Source: Thalassospira profundimaris
GTDB taxonomy: Bacteria; Pseudomonadota; Alphaproteobacteria; Rhodospirillales; Thalassospiraceae
Length of the DNA stretch: 64,000 nt
Direction: 5' to 3'
NCBI RefSeq assembly: GCF_003326795.1
Contig: NZ_JPWI01000018.1
Location: 1 to 64,000 of the forward strand
Part shown: one piece after another, positions 53,577 to 64,000 of the stretch
How positions within the stretch are numbered: position 1 is the first letter of the stretch
Layout: the number at the start of each line of letters is the position of its first letter
The notes under the pieces: generated by a model
Database searches by the model: none
The model's input: only the letters and a program-made list of their open reading frames with translations
What the model was told of the DNA's origin: nothing
Translations under genes and position numbers: made by a program

Positions 53577-54116
53577 ATGAGCGAAATCATCACCGACAGA
53601 CTGATCATCAGACGCTTTGCTGAAACCGATGCAGCAGAACTGTTCGACTACATTTCGAACCCACGCGTAAACTGCTTTATGGATGACAAAGTCACAACGC
53701 TGGAAGAGGCAAAGGTCAAGGCCCGGAAACGTGCAGGGGATAAGATGTGTCTTGCTGTATGCCTGAAAGACACAGGAGCCTTAATTGGTGAGCTGTTGCT
53801 TCATCAAGATGATCGCGACACCTATTCCGTGGCATGGAACTTCAACGAAAAGGTTGAAGGTAAGGGGTATGCCAGTGAAAGCGCACGCGCCTTGTTTGAC
53901 CATTTGTTTATCCAGCTCGACGCAAGACGGCTCTATGCCTATGTCGAGGACAACAATTTCAAGTCGCAGAAGCTTTGCGAAAAACTTGGTATGCGCAAAG
54001 AGGGTTGTTTTGTGGAGTTTATTTCGTTTGTCAACAATCCGGACGGCACGCCCAGATACGAGAATACTTTCCAGTATGCCATCCTGAAGAAGGAATGGCT
54101 GCACAAAGACACCTGA
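53577..54116 (+). CDS. GNAT-family N-acetyltransferase (RimJ/RimL type)
   Basis: A 179-residue acetyltransferase of the Acetyltransf_3 subgroup. Features are ITDRLIIRRFAETDAAELF at the start, the acetyl-CoA-binding region EGKGYASESARALFDHLF and the C-terminal ARRLYAYVEDNNFKSQKLCEKLGMRKEG. The start at 53577 follows CGAAGGAC. The target, a ribosomal protein N-terminus, small molecule or antibiotic, cannot be told from sequence. It stands alone and converges with the histidine kinase gene. Confidence 0.9.
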   Translation: MSEIITDRLIIRRFAETDAAELFDYISNPRVNCFMDDKVTTLEEAKVKARKRAGDKMCLAVCLKDTGALIGELLLHQDDRDTYSVAWNFNEKVEGKGYASESARALFDHLFIQLDARRLYAYVEDNNFKSQKLCEKLGMRKEGCFVEFISFVNNPDGTPRYENTFQYAILKKEWLHKDT

Positions 54117-54178
54117 AAAAACCAAACAAATTAATGGATCCTGCCCCAAAAGCCTTTTCGGGTTAGGTTGTTGCGGCT

Positions 54179-56163
<1,985 letters not shown>

Positions 56164-56167
<4 letters not shown>

Positions 56168-57597
56168 TCCTGTTCCCAGCTTGCGCATTTGCGATCAATG
56201 GTTTTACGCGATACCCCCAGACGACGGGCAGCTTCGTTACGATTGCCACCGGTTTTATGAAGCATCGCCAGAATGTGGCGACGTTCCATTTCATCAAGCG
56301 TTTCATCGCCTTCGATCTGTGCGCCGTGGTCGGCCTTTTCATCACGGAACTCATCGGGGAAACGTCCAAGGATCAATGTGCGTTCGATCAGGTTGCGCAA
56401 TTCACGGACATTGCCCGGCCAGTCATACCGCGTCAGTCCGGCGCGCACGGCCCCGTCAATCGGGACCTGACGGACGCCAAGCTGTTTGGACAGCTTGGTC
56501 ATGAAAAGTTCTGCGAGTTCGAGCACATCATCGCCGCGCGCATGCAAGGGCGGCATTTCAATATGCATGACATTGATGCGGTAAAACAGATCGGCCCGGA
56601 ACCGTCCGGCTTCGACTTCGGCTTCAAGATCGGCGTTGGTGGCAAAGATAAAGCGCAGATCGACAGGCGCTTCGCGCTCTGATCCGACGGGGCGTATACG
56701 GCGGCTTTCGATGGCACGCAGAAGCTTGCTTTGGGTCGCGAGCGACAATTCACCGACTTCATCAAGGAACAATGTTCCGCCCTGTGCATGCATGAAAAGC
56801 CCATCACGTGCAGCCTGCGCGCCGGTAAAGGCTCCTTTGACATGCCCAAACAGCTCCGCTTCGATCATCTCGGATGGAATGGCGGCACAGTTAATCGGAA
56901 CGAACGGCTTTTGCGAGCGGTCAGACAGGGAATGCAGCGAACGGGCGGTGACTTCCTTGCCCGTCCCGCTTTGCCCGGAAATCAGGATCGAGGTCGGCAG
57001 GGGGGCCACCCGCGCAATGGTTTCACGGATTTCCTGAATTTGCGGGGAATAGCCGATCAGCTTGTCACGCAGCAATACATGGTCGGAGGTCGCGCGCAAC
57101 TCATGGCGCAAGACATGGTTTTCACGCCGCAAGCGCATCCGGTCCAGACAGCGCGCCACCGCGTTCAAAATCTGGTTTGAGCGGAATGGTTTAAGGACAA
57201 AATCCACTGCCCCGGCCCGAAGCGCCTTGATCGCGGTATCAAGATCGGCATAGGCCGTCATCAGGATGGCATCGGAAAAAAAGCCGATCTCGCGCTGTTC
57301 GGTCAGCCATTCGACCCCGCTTTTGCCCGGCATGATGTTATCAAGGATCACCACATCAAAATGATGTTGATCCAGAAGTGCTGTGGCTTCTTCGCAATCG
57401 GCGGCCTCTTCGACCCGCTTGGCGCGCGGGCCAAGGGTACGGACCAGAAAGTTGCGCATGCCCGGTTCGTCATCGACGATCAGGATCGATGCCTTTTCAA
57501 GCCAGGGACCGAATTCCGGCCCCGGCCCGCTAAATGCCGTGTCATTGCCAACGGTGGGCGCAGCCCCATCGGACGCACCCAAAACGGTCGATCTCAT
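56164..57597 (-). CDS. Sigma-54-dependent response regulator, NtrC/DctD type
   Basis: A 477-residue activator. A 35-residue N-terminal extension precedes the receiver (phospho-acceptor D86 in VVILDNIMPG). The AAA+ domain has Walker A GQSGTGKEV, the sigma-54-contact motif GAFTGAQAARDG and Walker B GTLFLDEVGEL. A Fis-type helix-turn-helix (GNRNEAARRLGVSRKTIDRKC) ends the protein. The start follows GGAGGAAC. It is first in a two-gene operon with its kinase. Target promoters should carry sigma-54 sites; the nearby liv operon is one candidate. Confidence 0.92.
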
Positions 57598-57727
57598 GAT
57601 GTTCCTCCGGAGAAGCTTATTTATTATTTTTTAAAAGCTTAGATCAGCGGAGGGAGAAAAGCAAAACCGTTGGTCATATAAACGCAGATCATTGCCGATC
57701 ACTCTATGCAAAGAGCCCTGCAAACAG

Positions 57728-57754
57728 CAAAGGACAGCTTGATGCTGCCCTTTG
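57728..57754 (-). terminator. Terminator-like hairpin after ridA
   Basis: CAAAGG and CAGC arms pair with GCTG and CCTTTG around one A-C mismatch and a 5-base loop. On the minus strand CTGTTT follows. It ends the liv-thioesterase-ridA operon. Confidence 0.55.
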
Positions 57755-57779
57755 TGAAAACGATATCCTAAATGACCGG

Positions 57780-58175
57780 TCAGTTCGGGATAACCGCCGT
57801 ACCCTCAATCTCAAGCAATGCTTCGTCTTCGACAAGGGCGCTGACAACGACCATGGTCATTGCCGGGAAGTTCTTGCCCAAAACTTCGCGGTAAGCCCGG
57901 CCGACTTCGCGCTGTTTGGCGAGATATTCCTGTTTGTCGGTGACATACCAGGTCAGACGCGTCAGATGTTCGGGCTTGCCGCCAGCAGCTTCGAGAACAG
58001 CGGCGATGTTCTTAAGCGCCTGTTCCATCTGTCCGACAAAATCCTTGGCAACGAAGACCTGATCTTCGTTCCAGCCAATTTGTCCGCCGATATACAAAGT
58101 CGCACCTTGTGCAAGGACGCCGTTTGCATATCCCTTGGGCTCTTTCCATCCGTCTGGCTGAACGATTTTATGCAT
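57780..58175 (-). CDS. RidA-family protein (YjgF/YER057c/UK114)
   Basis: A 131-residue trimeric RidA-fold protein, with YANGVLAQGATLYIGGQIGWNE near the start and the Arg-containing HLTRLTWYVTD region. RidA proteins hydrolyse reactive enamines and imines, and paralogues in catabolic clusters act on pathway intermediates. Its start overlaps the thioesterase stop by 8 bp, and the stop precedes a terminator-like hairpin, so it is last in the liv operon. The context suggests an amino-aromatic or amino-acid substrate. Confidence 0.9.
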   Translation of the reverse strand: MHKIVQPDGWKEPKGYANGVLAQGATLYIGGQIGWNEDQVFVAKDFVGQMEQALKNIAAVLEAAGGKPEHLTRLTWYVTDKQEYLAKQREVGRAYREVLGKNFPAMTMVVVSALVEDEALLEIEGTAVIPN

Positions 58176-58599
58176 TGTTTTCTACCACTTGATTGATTTC
58201 TTTTTCGATTTTGGCACGCAAATCATCTGGCCATGCCACTGACTTTCCGGCCCCTTTTTTCGTAAAGACCAGTGTTACCGTTGTTTTCAGGCGTTGCTCG
58301 TCACCTGCGAAAGCTGCGATTTCCAGCTCAAGGCTTGATCGTCCGATCCGCATCGGTTCCAGACGAAATTCCAGTTGATCACCCAGCATGCTTGGCGCCG
58401 TAAAAGCGATGGTAAGCCCCGCTGTCGGAACGGCCGCCTGCATCGGGCCATGCATGGTTGGAAAGCCGCATCCGATAACGGCGTCAAACCATTCCTCGAC
58501 CGTCGCATTCACCATTTCGAAATAGCGCGGATAAAAGACAATCCCCGCCGGATCGCAATGTTGAAACAGGACTTTCTGCTGATAGGTGAAAACAGCCAT
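58168..58599 (-). CDS. Acyl-CoA thioesterase, 4-hydroxybenzoyl-CoA thioesterase-like hotdog fold
   Basis: A 143-residue single hotdog-domain protein beginning with FTYQQKVLFQHCDPAGIVFYPRYFEM. The Asp of the CDPAGIVFYP signature is the catalytic carboxylate of the 4HBT-I family. It hydrolyses an aryl- or acyl-CoA. It starts 1 bp after livF. Together with ridA and kynA it hints at a CoA-dependent route for an aromatic amino compound such as anthranilate, which is inference. Confidence 0.88.
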   Translation of the reverse strand: MAVFTYQQKVLFQHCDPAGIVFYPRYFEMVNATVEEWFDAVIGCGFPTMHGPMQAAVPTAGLTIAFTAPSMLGDQLEFRLEPMRIGRSSLELEIAAFAGDEQRLKTTVTLVFTKKGAGKSVAWPDDLRAKIEKEINQVVENNA

Positions 58600-58600
58600 A

Positions 58601-59290
58601 TCAGACCCCCAGATACCGGTCGGCGAGCTCGTCGGTCAGTTCGTTCACGGCACCAGTCCATGCCGTAACGCCCTTTTCCACGACGACATAGCGATCCGCG
58701 ACACCAGAAAGTTCCTTAAGCGATTTATCAACCACAAGGATGGTGAGACCGGATTGCTTAAGCTGATTGATCGCAGCCCAGATTTCCTGACGCACCACCG
58801 GTGCCAACCCTTCGGTTGCTTCATCAAGGATCAGCAAACGCGGATTGGTCATAAGCGCGCGTCCAATGGCAAGCATCTGTTGCTCACCGCCCGAAAGGGT
58901 CATGGCCTTTTGATCGCGGCGCTCGGCAAGACGTGGGAAAAGTCCGGCAACTCGGTCAAAATCCCATTCACCCGGACGAGCCGCAGCAATCAGGTTTTCC
59001 ATAACGCTCAGGCGCGCAAAACACCGGCGCCCTTCAGGCACCAGCCCAAGACCAAGACGGGCCGCCTTGTGCGATGGCATCCTTGCCAGATCCTGACCGG
59101 CAAAGCGGATCAAACCATCACGATGTTCCATCATGCGACAGATGGTCTTGATCGTGGTGGTTTTTCCCATGCCGTTGCGGCCCATCAGTGCGACGGCCTC
59201 GCCCTCATTCAGCGACAGATCGATGCCAAACAAGGCCTGCGATGCACCGTAAAAAGCAGTCACGCCACTAAGTTCGAGAAGTGCGGTCAT
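58601..59290 (-). CDS. livF: Branched-chain-type ABC transporter ATP-binding protein LivF
   Basis: A 229-residue ATPase with Walker A GRNGMGKTT, signature LSGGEQQMLAIGRAL and Walker B LLILDEATEGLAP, the last typical of LivF. The ATG at 59290 gives standard length and 1-bp spacing from livG; the longer frame to 59470 lies inside livG. It energises uptake together with LivG. Confidence 0.93.
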   Translation of the reverse strand: MTALLELSGVTAFYGASQALFGIDLSLNEGEAVALMGRNGMGKTTTIKTICRMMEHRDGLIRFAGQDLARMPSHKAARLGLGLVPEGRRCFARLSVMENLIAAARPGEWDFDRVAGLFPRLAERRDQKAMTLSGGEQQMLAIGRALMTNPRLLILDEATEGLAPVVRQEIWAAINQLKQSGLTILVVDKSLKELSGVADRYVVVEKGVTAWTGAVNELTDELADRYLGV

Positions 59291-59291
59291 A

Positions 59292-60041
59292 TCAGGCTTC
59301 CTCCCCGAGATAGGCACGTTTGACGTCTTCGTTGCCCCGGATTTCGTCGACTGTGCCAGTCGCGATGATCCGGCCATAAACCAGAACCGAAATCCGGTCA
59401 GCGAGTGCAAAGACCGCATCCATGTCATGTTCGACCAGAAGGATCGGGGCCTGCGCGCGCAGACTGTCAAGGAAACCGGTCAGTCGTTTGGAGCCCTCTG
59501 GCCCCATGCCTGCCATCGGCTCATCCAGAAGGAACGCCTTGGGTTCAAGGGCAAGGGCAACCGCCATTTCAAGCTGGCGACGTTCGCCATGCGAAATATC
59601 AGCCGCACGCATCTGTGCACGGTTGGCAAGACCAACACGTTCAAGCTGTGCCATGGCCGGTTCGACCAGCGACTTGTCACCGAGAACCGGACGGAAAAAA
59701 CGAAATACCTTTCCACTGACCGACTGACGCGCCAGCATCACATTTTGCAGCACCGAGAATTCCGGCATCAGTGATGACACCTGAAACGTTCTGGCCAGTC
59801 CCATGCGCGACCGCGCAACCGCATCAAGTTCATTGATCTGCTGACCATTGAAATGAATATCGCCACTATCGGATTTGATCTCGCCTGCGATCTGTTTGAT
59901 CAGGGTCGATTTCCCCGCCCCGTTCGGGCCGATCAGGGCATGGATTTCACCTGGGCGCAGATCAAGGGTCACGTCGTCACTGGCAAGCAGCGATCCGAAT
60001 TGCTTGGTGATATGTGAAAGCGACAGAATGGCATCAGGCAT
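59292..60041 (-). CDS. livG: Branched-chain-type ABC transporter ATP-binding protein LivG
   Basis: A 249-residue ATPase with Walker A GPNGAGKST, signature ISHGERRQLEMAVAL (the His variant of the signature) and Walker B AFLLDEPMAGMGP. The start at 60041 overlaps the livM stop by 8 bp. It lacks the long insert of some LivG proteins. Confidence 0.93.
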   Translation of the reverse strand: MPDAILSLSHITKQFGSLLASDDVTLDLRPGEIHALIGPNGAGKSTLIKQIAGEIKSDSGDIHFNGQQINELDAVARSRMGLARTFQVSSLMPEFSVLQNVMLARQSVSGKVFRFFRPVLGDKSLVEPAMAQLERVGLANRAQMRAADISHGERRQLEMAVALALEPKAFLLDEPMAGMGPEGSKRLTGFLDSLRAQAPILLVEHDMDAVFALADRISVLVYGRIIATGTVDEIRGNEDVKRAYLGEEA

Positions 60042-61020
60042 GTTTACGCTCCCCGGCCAGAACACCGACCAAACCGCCGCGGGCAAACAGCACCACGATC
60101 AGCAACAACACACCAAGCGGCAGCTGCCAGAATTCCCAGACACTGCCAAGAAGATGTTCAAGGATGATATAAAGTGCCGCACCGGCCAGCGGACCGAACA
60201 ACCGTCCGACCCCGCCCAGAATGACAAAGATCATGATCTCGCCAGACATATGCCAGGACAGCATGGTCGGGCTGACAAAGCGGTTGAGATCCGCATAAAG
60301 CGCCCCGGCAAGGGCGGTGATCATCGCCGAAATCACAAAGGCAACCAGACGAATGCGGAACGGTGCGATCCCGACGGCAGTCATGCGTTGCGGGTTCTGA
60401 CGCGCGCCCTGAAGGGCAAGACCAAAGCGTGAGCGGATCAGTATGGCCGAGAACAGCATCACAATGCCAAGCATCACCGCACAAAGCGCAAAGAAACTGA
60501 TCGGATCAAGGGTATTGAGCCCCGGGAAGCCATTGCGGACATAGATCGACAATCCGTCTTCCCCGCCATAAGCCGGCCAGGAAATGGCGAAGTAATAGAT
60601 CATCTGTGCAAAGGCCAGCGTGATCATGATGAAATAGACACCACTGGTCCGAAGCGTAATCGCCCCGATGGCCAGCGCGACAAGTGCCGAAACGATCAGT
60701 GCCACAATCCAGATGACAATCATCTGGGTGGTGCCTTCGATCAGGAACGGGCTTTCCATGATCGGTTCATAGTTCAGCGCATGGCTGGCAAGAATGCCGG
60801 CAGCATAACCACCAATGCCGAAGAATGCGGCATGACCAAAGGACACAAGTCCGCCAAAACCAAGAACAAGGTTAAGGCCGACACCGGCCATTGCGAAAAT
60901 CGCAACCTTGGTCGCAAGGGTAATGATGAAAGGTTCATTCATCCCCATCGCAATGACCGGCACGGCCACAAAGGCGACGGCAAGAATAGTGTTAATAAGA
61001 GTTTCGCGGTTCATGGTCAT
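60034..61020 (-). CDS. livM: Branched-chain-type ABC transporter permease LivM
   Basis: A 328-residue permease with about eight to nine membrane helices. It has the family segments NLVLGFGGLVSFGHAAFFGIGGY and LQGARQNPQRMTAVGIAPFRIRL. It starts 1 bp after livH and overlaps livG. Confidence 0.93.
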   Translation of the reverse strand: MTMNRETLINTILAVAFVAVPVIAMGMNEPFIITLATKVAIFAMAGVGLNLVLGFGGLVSFGHAAFFGIGGYAAGILASHALNYEPIMESPFLIEGTTQMIVIWIVALIVSALVALAIGAITLRTSGVYFIMITLAFAQMIYYFAISWPAYGGEDGLSIYVRNGFPGLNTLDPISFFALCAVMLGIVMLFSAILIRSRFGLALQGARQNPQRMTAVGIAPFRIRLVAFVISAMITALAGALYADLNRFVSPTMLSWHMSGEIMIFVILGGVGRLFGPLAGAALYIILEHLLGSVWEFWQLPLGVLLLIVVLFARGGLVGVLAGERKHA

Positions 61021-61021
61021 A

Positions 61022-61939
61022 TCAGGCTTCCGTCCCGAACAAACCGCTTGGACGCAGGAACAGAACCAGCGCCATCACGATATAAATCAACATGGATGCA
61101 AGTGCCGACCCGATGGCGGTCGCACTGGACGGATCAAGGAAGGTCGCAAAGGCGTGCGGCAGAAGGAAACGTCCCATCGTGTCGGTAAACCCGACCAGAA
61201 GCGATCCGATAAGCGCGCCCTTGATCGAGCCGATCCCGCCAATCACGATGACAACGAAGGCCAGAATAAGAACCGGCTCGCCCATGCCAACCTGAACAGA
61301 CTGGGTGGTGCCGACAAAGGCACCGGCAAGCCCGGCTAGCGCTGCACCAAGAGCAAACACCACCGTATAAAGCCGGTCGATATTCACACCAAGGGCCGCG
61401 ATCATGCCACGGTCGGCTTCACCCGCGCGGATGCGCACGCCAAGGCGGGTCTTGCCAATCAAAAGGAACAGACCCACCGCAACCAGAAGCCCGGCAATAA
61501 TGATCGCCAACCGGAAAATCGGATATTCAAGCGCGCCGGGCAGAATGACCGTTCCCGTCAAAATATCGGGAACGCTCAGGAAAAGCGGGAAGGAACCGAA
61601 AATCCAGCGGGTGCCTTCTGAAAAAACCAAAATAAGGGCAAAAGTCGCCAGAACCTGATCAAGGTGATCACGGTTATACAAGCGGCGAATAATAAACATC
61701 TCGACCAGCACACCGGCAAGGGCAGCAGCCATCAGGCTGGCAACAAGACCAAGCCAGAATGAACCGGTCCAGGCCGCAACAGCAGCACAGGCAAATGCAC
61801 CGACCATATAGAGCGAGCCGTGGGCAAGGTTAATAAGGCCCATCACACCGAAAACAAGCGTCAGTCCGGATGCCATCAGAAACAACATCAATCCCGACTG
61901 AAGGCTGTTTAACAGCTGCTCCAGGAAAAGAGAGAACAT
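61022..61939 (-). CDS. livH: Branched-chain-type ABC transporter permease LivH
   Basis: A 305-residue permease with about eight membrane helices. The family motif FGVMGLINLAHGSLYMVGAF is near residue 30, and ALGVNIDRLYTVVFALGAALAGLAGAF is the ATPase-contact region. The start at 61939 gives the usual length; a frame to 61990 is less likely because of its position in the hairpin. A strong hairpin separates it from livJ. Confidence 0.93.
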   Translation of the reverse strand: MFSLFLEQLLNSLQSGLMLFLMASGLTLVFGVMGLINLAHGSLYMVGAFACAAVAAWTGSFWLGLVASLMAAALAGVLVEMFIIRRLYNRDHLDQVLATFALILVFSEGTRWIFGSFPLFLSVPDILTGTVILPGALEYPIFRLAIIIAGLLVAVGLFLLIGKTRLGVRIRAGEADRGMIAALGVNIDRLYTVVFALGAALAGLAGAFVGTTQSVQVGMGEPVLILAFVVIVIGGIGSIKGALIGSLLVGFTDTMGRFLLPHAFATFLDPSSATAIGSALASMLIYIVMALVLFLRPSGLFGTEA

Positions 61940-61962
61940 TATTGGAAACTCCGTCACAAGGT

Positions 61963-62002
61963 GGTCGGGGGCCGATCTCATTGACCGCAACCGGCCCCCA
62001 CC
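61963..62002 (-). other. Intercistronic hairpin between livJ and livH
   Basis: GGTCGGGGGCCG (61963-61974) pairs with CGGCCCCCACC (61992-62002) as an 11-bp stem with one bulged base. No U-tract follows on the minus strand. Confidence 0.6.
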
Positions 62003-62019
62003 GTCTTGTCAGCGCGTGA

Positions 62020-63159
62020 TTACATCGAGCATTCCGATGCATAGGCATCGGCATGGTCAGAAAGCGCAATACCAACGATCTTGTTGGTCAGAACGTCGCC
62101 TTCTTTAACGACTTCACGAACATAGATGTCCTGAATCGGGTGCTGGTTCGGACCAAAGACGAACTTGCCACGAACCGAGTTGAAGTCAGCAGCACGCAGC
62201 GCGTCACGGAAAGCTTCCTTGTCGGAAATGCTTGCCTTGCCCATTGCCGACAGCAAAAGGTTGGCAGTGTCAAAGCCATAGGACGCATAAAGCGACGGCA
62301 GACGACCATATTCAGCCTGGAAGGTTTCAACGAATGCCTTGTTGGTGGGATTGTCGATGTCTTTCGACCAGTTCGAGGTGTTCTTGAAACCGATTGCTTC
62401 GTCGCCAACCGCACCAAGGATGCCCTGATCCATCGAGAATGCCGGACCGATCAGCGGAATATCAACACCGGACTGTGCATACTGTTTCATGAACGCGATG
62501 CCCATGCCGCCCGGCAGGAAGAAGAAGACGCTGTCTGCACCCGATGCGCGGATCTGTGCGATTTCAGCAGCATAGTCGGTCTGGCCAAGCTTGGTATAAA
62601 CTTCTTCGGCGATGTCACCCATGAAGAAACGTTTGAAACCGGCAAGGGAATCTTTGCCCGCCGGATAGTTCGGCGCAAGAATGAAGGCCTTTTCATAACC
62701 GGCACTCGACGCATAACCGCCGGCGGCTTCATGCAGGTTATCGTTCTGATAGGAGACGCTGAAATAGTTTGCGTTGCAGCCCTTGCCCGCCAGCTGCGAC
62801 GGTGCGGCGTTAACCGACAGATACAGCTTTTCCTGTGCAACAGCGGACGGAACAACCGCCATCGCAAGGTTCGACCAGATAATACCGGTCAGAACATCAA
62901 CCTTTTCCTGCTGGATCATTTTATCAGCCAGCTGAACAGCAACGTCCGGCTTGCGCTGATCATCTTCGATCACGACCGAGAGTTCCGGATTGTTGGCCTG
63001 TTTGACAGCCAGCATGAAGCCGTCACGTGCATCAATACCAAGACCGGCACCACCGCCCGAAAGCGTGGTGATCATACCGACCTTTACCGGATCAGCCTGC
63101 GCTGTACCGGCCACAAGCAAAGCAGCAACAGCTGCAATGGTTGTCTTCATACCCTTCAT
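62020..63159 (-). CDS. livJ: Branched-chain-type ABC transporter substrate-binding protein
   Basis: A 379-residue periplasmic binding protein. The signal peptide is about 22 residues (IAAVAALLVAGTAQA before DPVKVGM). The mature protein is a type I fold with GMITTLSGGGAGLGIDARDGF, and a C-terminal Cys in YASECSM. The ligand is not evident. Adjacent kynA, thioesterase and ridA genes suggest an aromatic amino acid or aromatic carboxylate rather than leucine. It is first in livJHMGF-thioesterase-ridA. Confidence 0.9.
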   Translation of the reverse strand: MKGMKTTIAAVAALLVAGTAQADPVKVGMITTLSGGGAGLGIDARDGFMLAVKQANNPELSVVIEDDQRKPDVAVQLADKMIQQEKVDVLTGIIWSNLAMAVVPSAVAQEKLYLSVNAAPSQLAGKGCNANYFSVSYQNDNLHEAAGGYASSAGYEKAFILAPNYPAGKDSLAGFKRFFMGDIAEEVYTKLGQTDYAAEIAQIRASGADSVFFFLPGGMGIAFMKQYAQSGVDIPLIGPAFSMDQGILGAVGDEAIGFKNTSNWSKDIDNPTNKAFVETFQAEYGRLPSLYASYGFDTANLLLSAMGKASISDKEAFRDALRAADFNSVRGKFVFGPNQHPIQDIYVREVVKEGDVLTNKIVGIALSDHADAYASECSM

Positions 63160-63296
63160 TTAAGCCTCCGTGTTAATACATTCAGTTTTTTAGCAACACG
63201 TTGATCCCACGACATTTATGTCTTTTTGCGTCGTGGTTCTTGTGAACCTGATGCCTGCCCCTGATTTTGCAGTATTTGCATCGGGTCCGTCCATCC
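63160..63296. promoter_or_regulatory. Gap between kynA and livJ with a small inverted repeat
   Basis: CCACGAC (63207-63213) and GTCGTGG (63230-63236) form a 7-bp stem around a 17-nt AT-rich centre. It may be a weak kynA terminator or an operator for livJ. No -35/-10 pair stands out. Confidence 0.35.
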
Positions 63297-64000
63297 TCAA
63301 AGCGTGGTTCTTACTCGCCAGAGTTCCGGAAACAGTTCAACTTCCAGCATTTTCTTGAGGTAACTGACCCCACCCGTTCCACCGGTCCCGCGTTTAAAGC
63401 CAATCACGCGTTCGACCGTGGTCACGTGGTTAAAGCGCCACCGCCGGAAGTAATCTTCGAAATCGACCAGCTTTTCAGCCAGTTCATAAAGCGACCAGTG
63501 TTTCGCCGGGTCGCTGTAAACCTTGTGCCAGGCAGCAATCACTGCATCGTCCGGAATATAGGGTGCCGATACATCGCGGTTCAGGATGTGATCGGGAAGC
63601 TCAATTCCCTCGGCCGCGACAAGGTTGAGGGCCTCGTCATACAGACTGGGTGTTGCCAGTTCGGTCTTGAGCATTTCCAGAATGTCTTCACGATGCGCAT
63701 GTGGACGCAACATCGCGTGATTGCGATTGCCCAGGATGAATTCGATCTGGCGATACTGATAGGACTGGAACCCGGATGACGGGCCAAGCGCATCACGAAA
63801 TGTCGTGTAATCGCTTGGCGTCATCGTGCGCAAAACATCCCATGCATTATTGAGCTGTTCGAAAATACGTGAAACACGCGCAAGCATCTTGAAGGCCGGG
63901 CGCAGATCGCCCCCCCGGATGGCGTTGCGGGCCGCACCGATTTCGCGGATCGCAAGCTTCATCCACAATTCGGACGTCTGATGCTGAATGATGAACAGCA
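63297..64000 (-). CDS. kynA: Tryptophan 2,3-dioxygenase, N-terminus beyond the window
   Basis: The frame is open to the right edge. Its first visible residues [15 protein letters not shown] are the conserved substrate- and heme-site segment of tryptophan 2,3-dioxygenase. [41 protein letters not shown] with the heme-ligand His and the C-terminal [21 protein letters not shown] are also diagnostic. About 230 residues are present and roughly 40-50 are missing. It opens the kynurenine pathway by forming N-formylkynurenine. It lies 137 bp upstream of livJ on the same strand. Confidence 0.95.
   Translation of the reverse strand, partial: LFIIQHQTSELWMKLAIREIGAARNAIRGGDLRPAFKMLARVSRIFEQLNNAWDVLRTMTPSDYTTFRDALGPSSGFQSYQYRQIEFILGNRNHAMLRPHAHREDILEMLKTELATPSLYDEALNLVAAEGIELPDHILNRDVSAPYIPDDAVIAAWHKVYSDPAKHWSLYELAEKLVDFEDYFRRWRFNHVTTVERVIGFKRGTGGTGGVSYLKKMLEVELFPELWRVRTTL

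Noticed and set aside
62053..63204. 383-codon plus-strand ORF opposite livJ
   Set aside because: Shadow frame of the binding-protein gene; no recognisable motif.

Overview
The window looks like chromosome of a free-living marine alphaproteobacterium of the Rhodospirillales, most like Thalassospira. This is an inference from gene content, moderate-to-high GC and family resemblance; there is no rRNA in the window to prove it. I saw no tRNA, rRNA, insertion sequence, phage gene or CRISPR array. Nearly all of it is catabolic operons, transporters and their regulators.

Region 1 (1-17.7 kb) is a methylated-amine locus. A partial AraC-type regulator is followed by a divergent ammonium transporter (amt) with a 54-residue membrane protein, then trimethylamine N-oxide demethylase (tdm). 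A convergent operon dmmDABC-tmm encodes dimethylamine monooxygenase and trimethylamine monooxygenase. An XRE-cupin regulator separates it from mgsABC-gmaS (N-methylglutamate synthase and gamma-glutamylmethylamide synthetase) and purU. Together these give TMA to TMAO to DMA to MMA to N-methylglutamate. The released C1 units leave through tetrahydrofolate and PurU as formate. The N-methylglutamate dehydrogenase genes (mgdABCD) and a TMAO importer are not in the window.

Region 2 (17.8-24.8 kb) is a CpxAR-like two-component system divergent from a MacA-MacB-outer-membrane-factor efflux operon. A short, possibly broken membrane-protein ORF follows it.

Region 3 (24.9-44 kb) is pentose and sugar-acid oxidation. 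It holds a XylB-like sugar dehydrogenase, an IlvD/Edd dehydratase, the xylFHG ABC importer, a XylX-like dehydratase, a ROK regulator, an RraA-like protein, alpha-ketoglutarate semialdehyde dehydrogenase, a DHDPS-family 2-keto-3-deoxy-pentonate dehydratase and an L-arabinonate dehydratase. These enzymes form non-phosphorylative (Weimberg-type) routes that converge on alpha-ketoglutarate. A divergent tripartite tricarboxylate-type transporter and a LacI-family regulator follow; the intergenic DNA carries two LacI-like palindromes.

Region 4 (44-53 kb) encodes the NAD-linked molybdenum formate dehydrogenase (fdsGBA-fdsD-fdhD), a LysR regulator and an oxalate/formate-type MFS carrier. It would oxidise the formate made by region 1.

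Region 5 (53.5-64 kb) has a GNAT acetyltransferase, a Cache-like histidine kinase with an NtrC-type regulator, and a tight operon livJHMGF-thioesterase-ridA. At the right edge is a partial tryptophan 2,3-dioxygenase (kynA), suggesting uptake and breakdown of tryptophan or a related aromatic amino acid.

A recurring feature is a strong GC-rich hairpin without a U-tract between the first gene of an operon, often a periplasmic binding protein, and the next gene.
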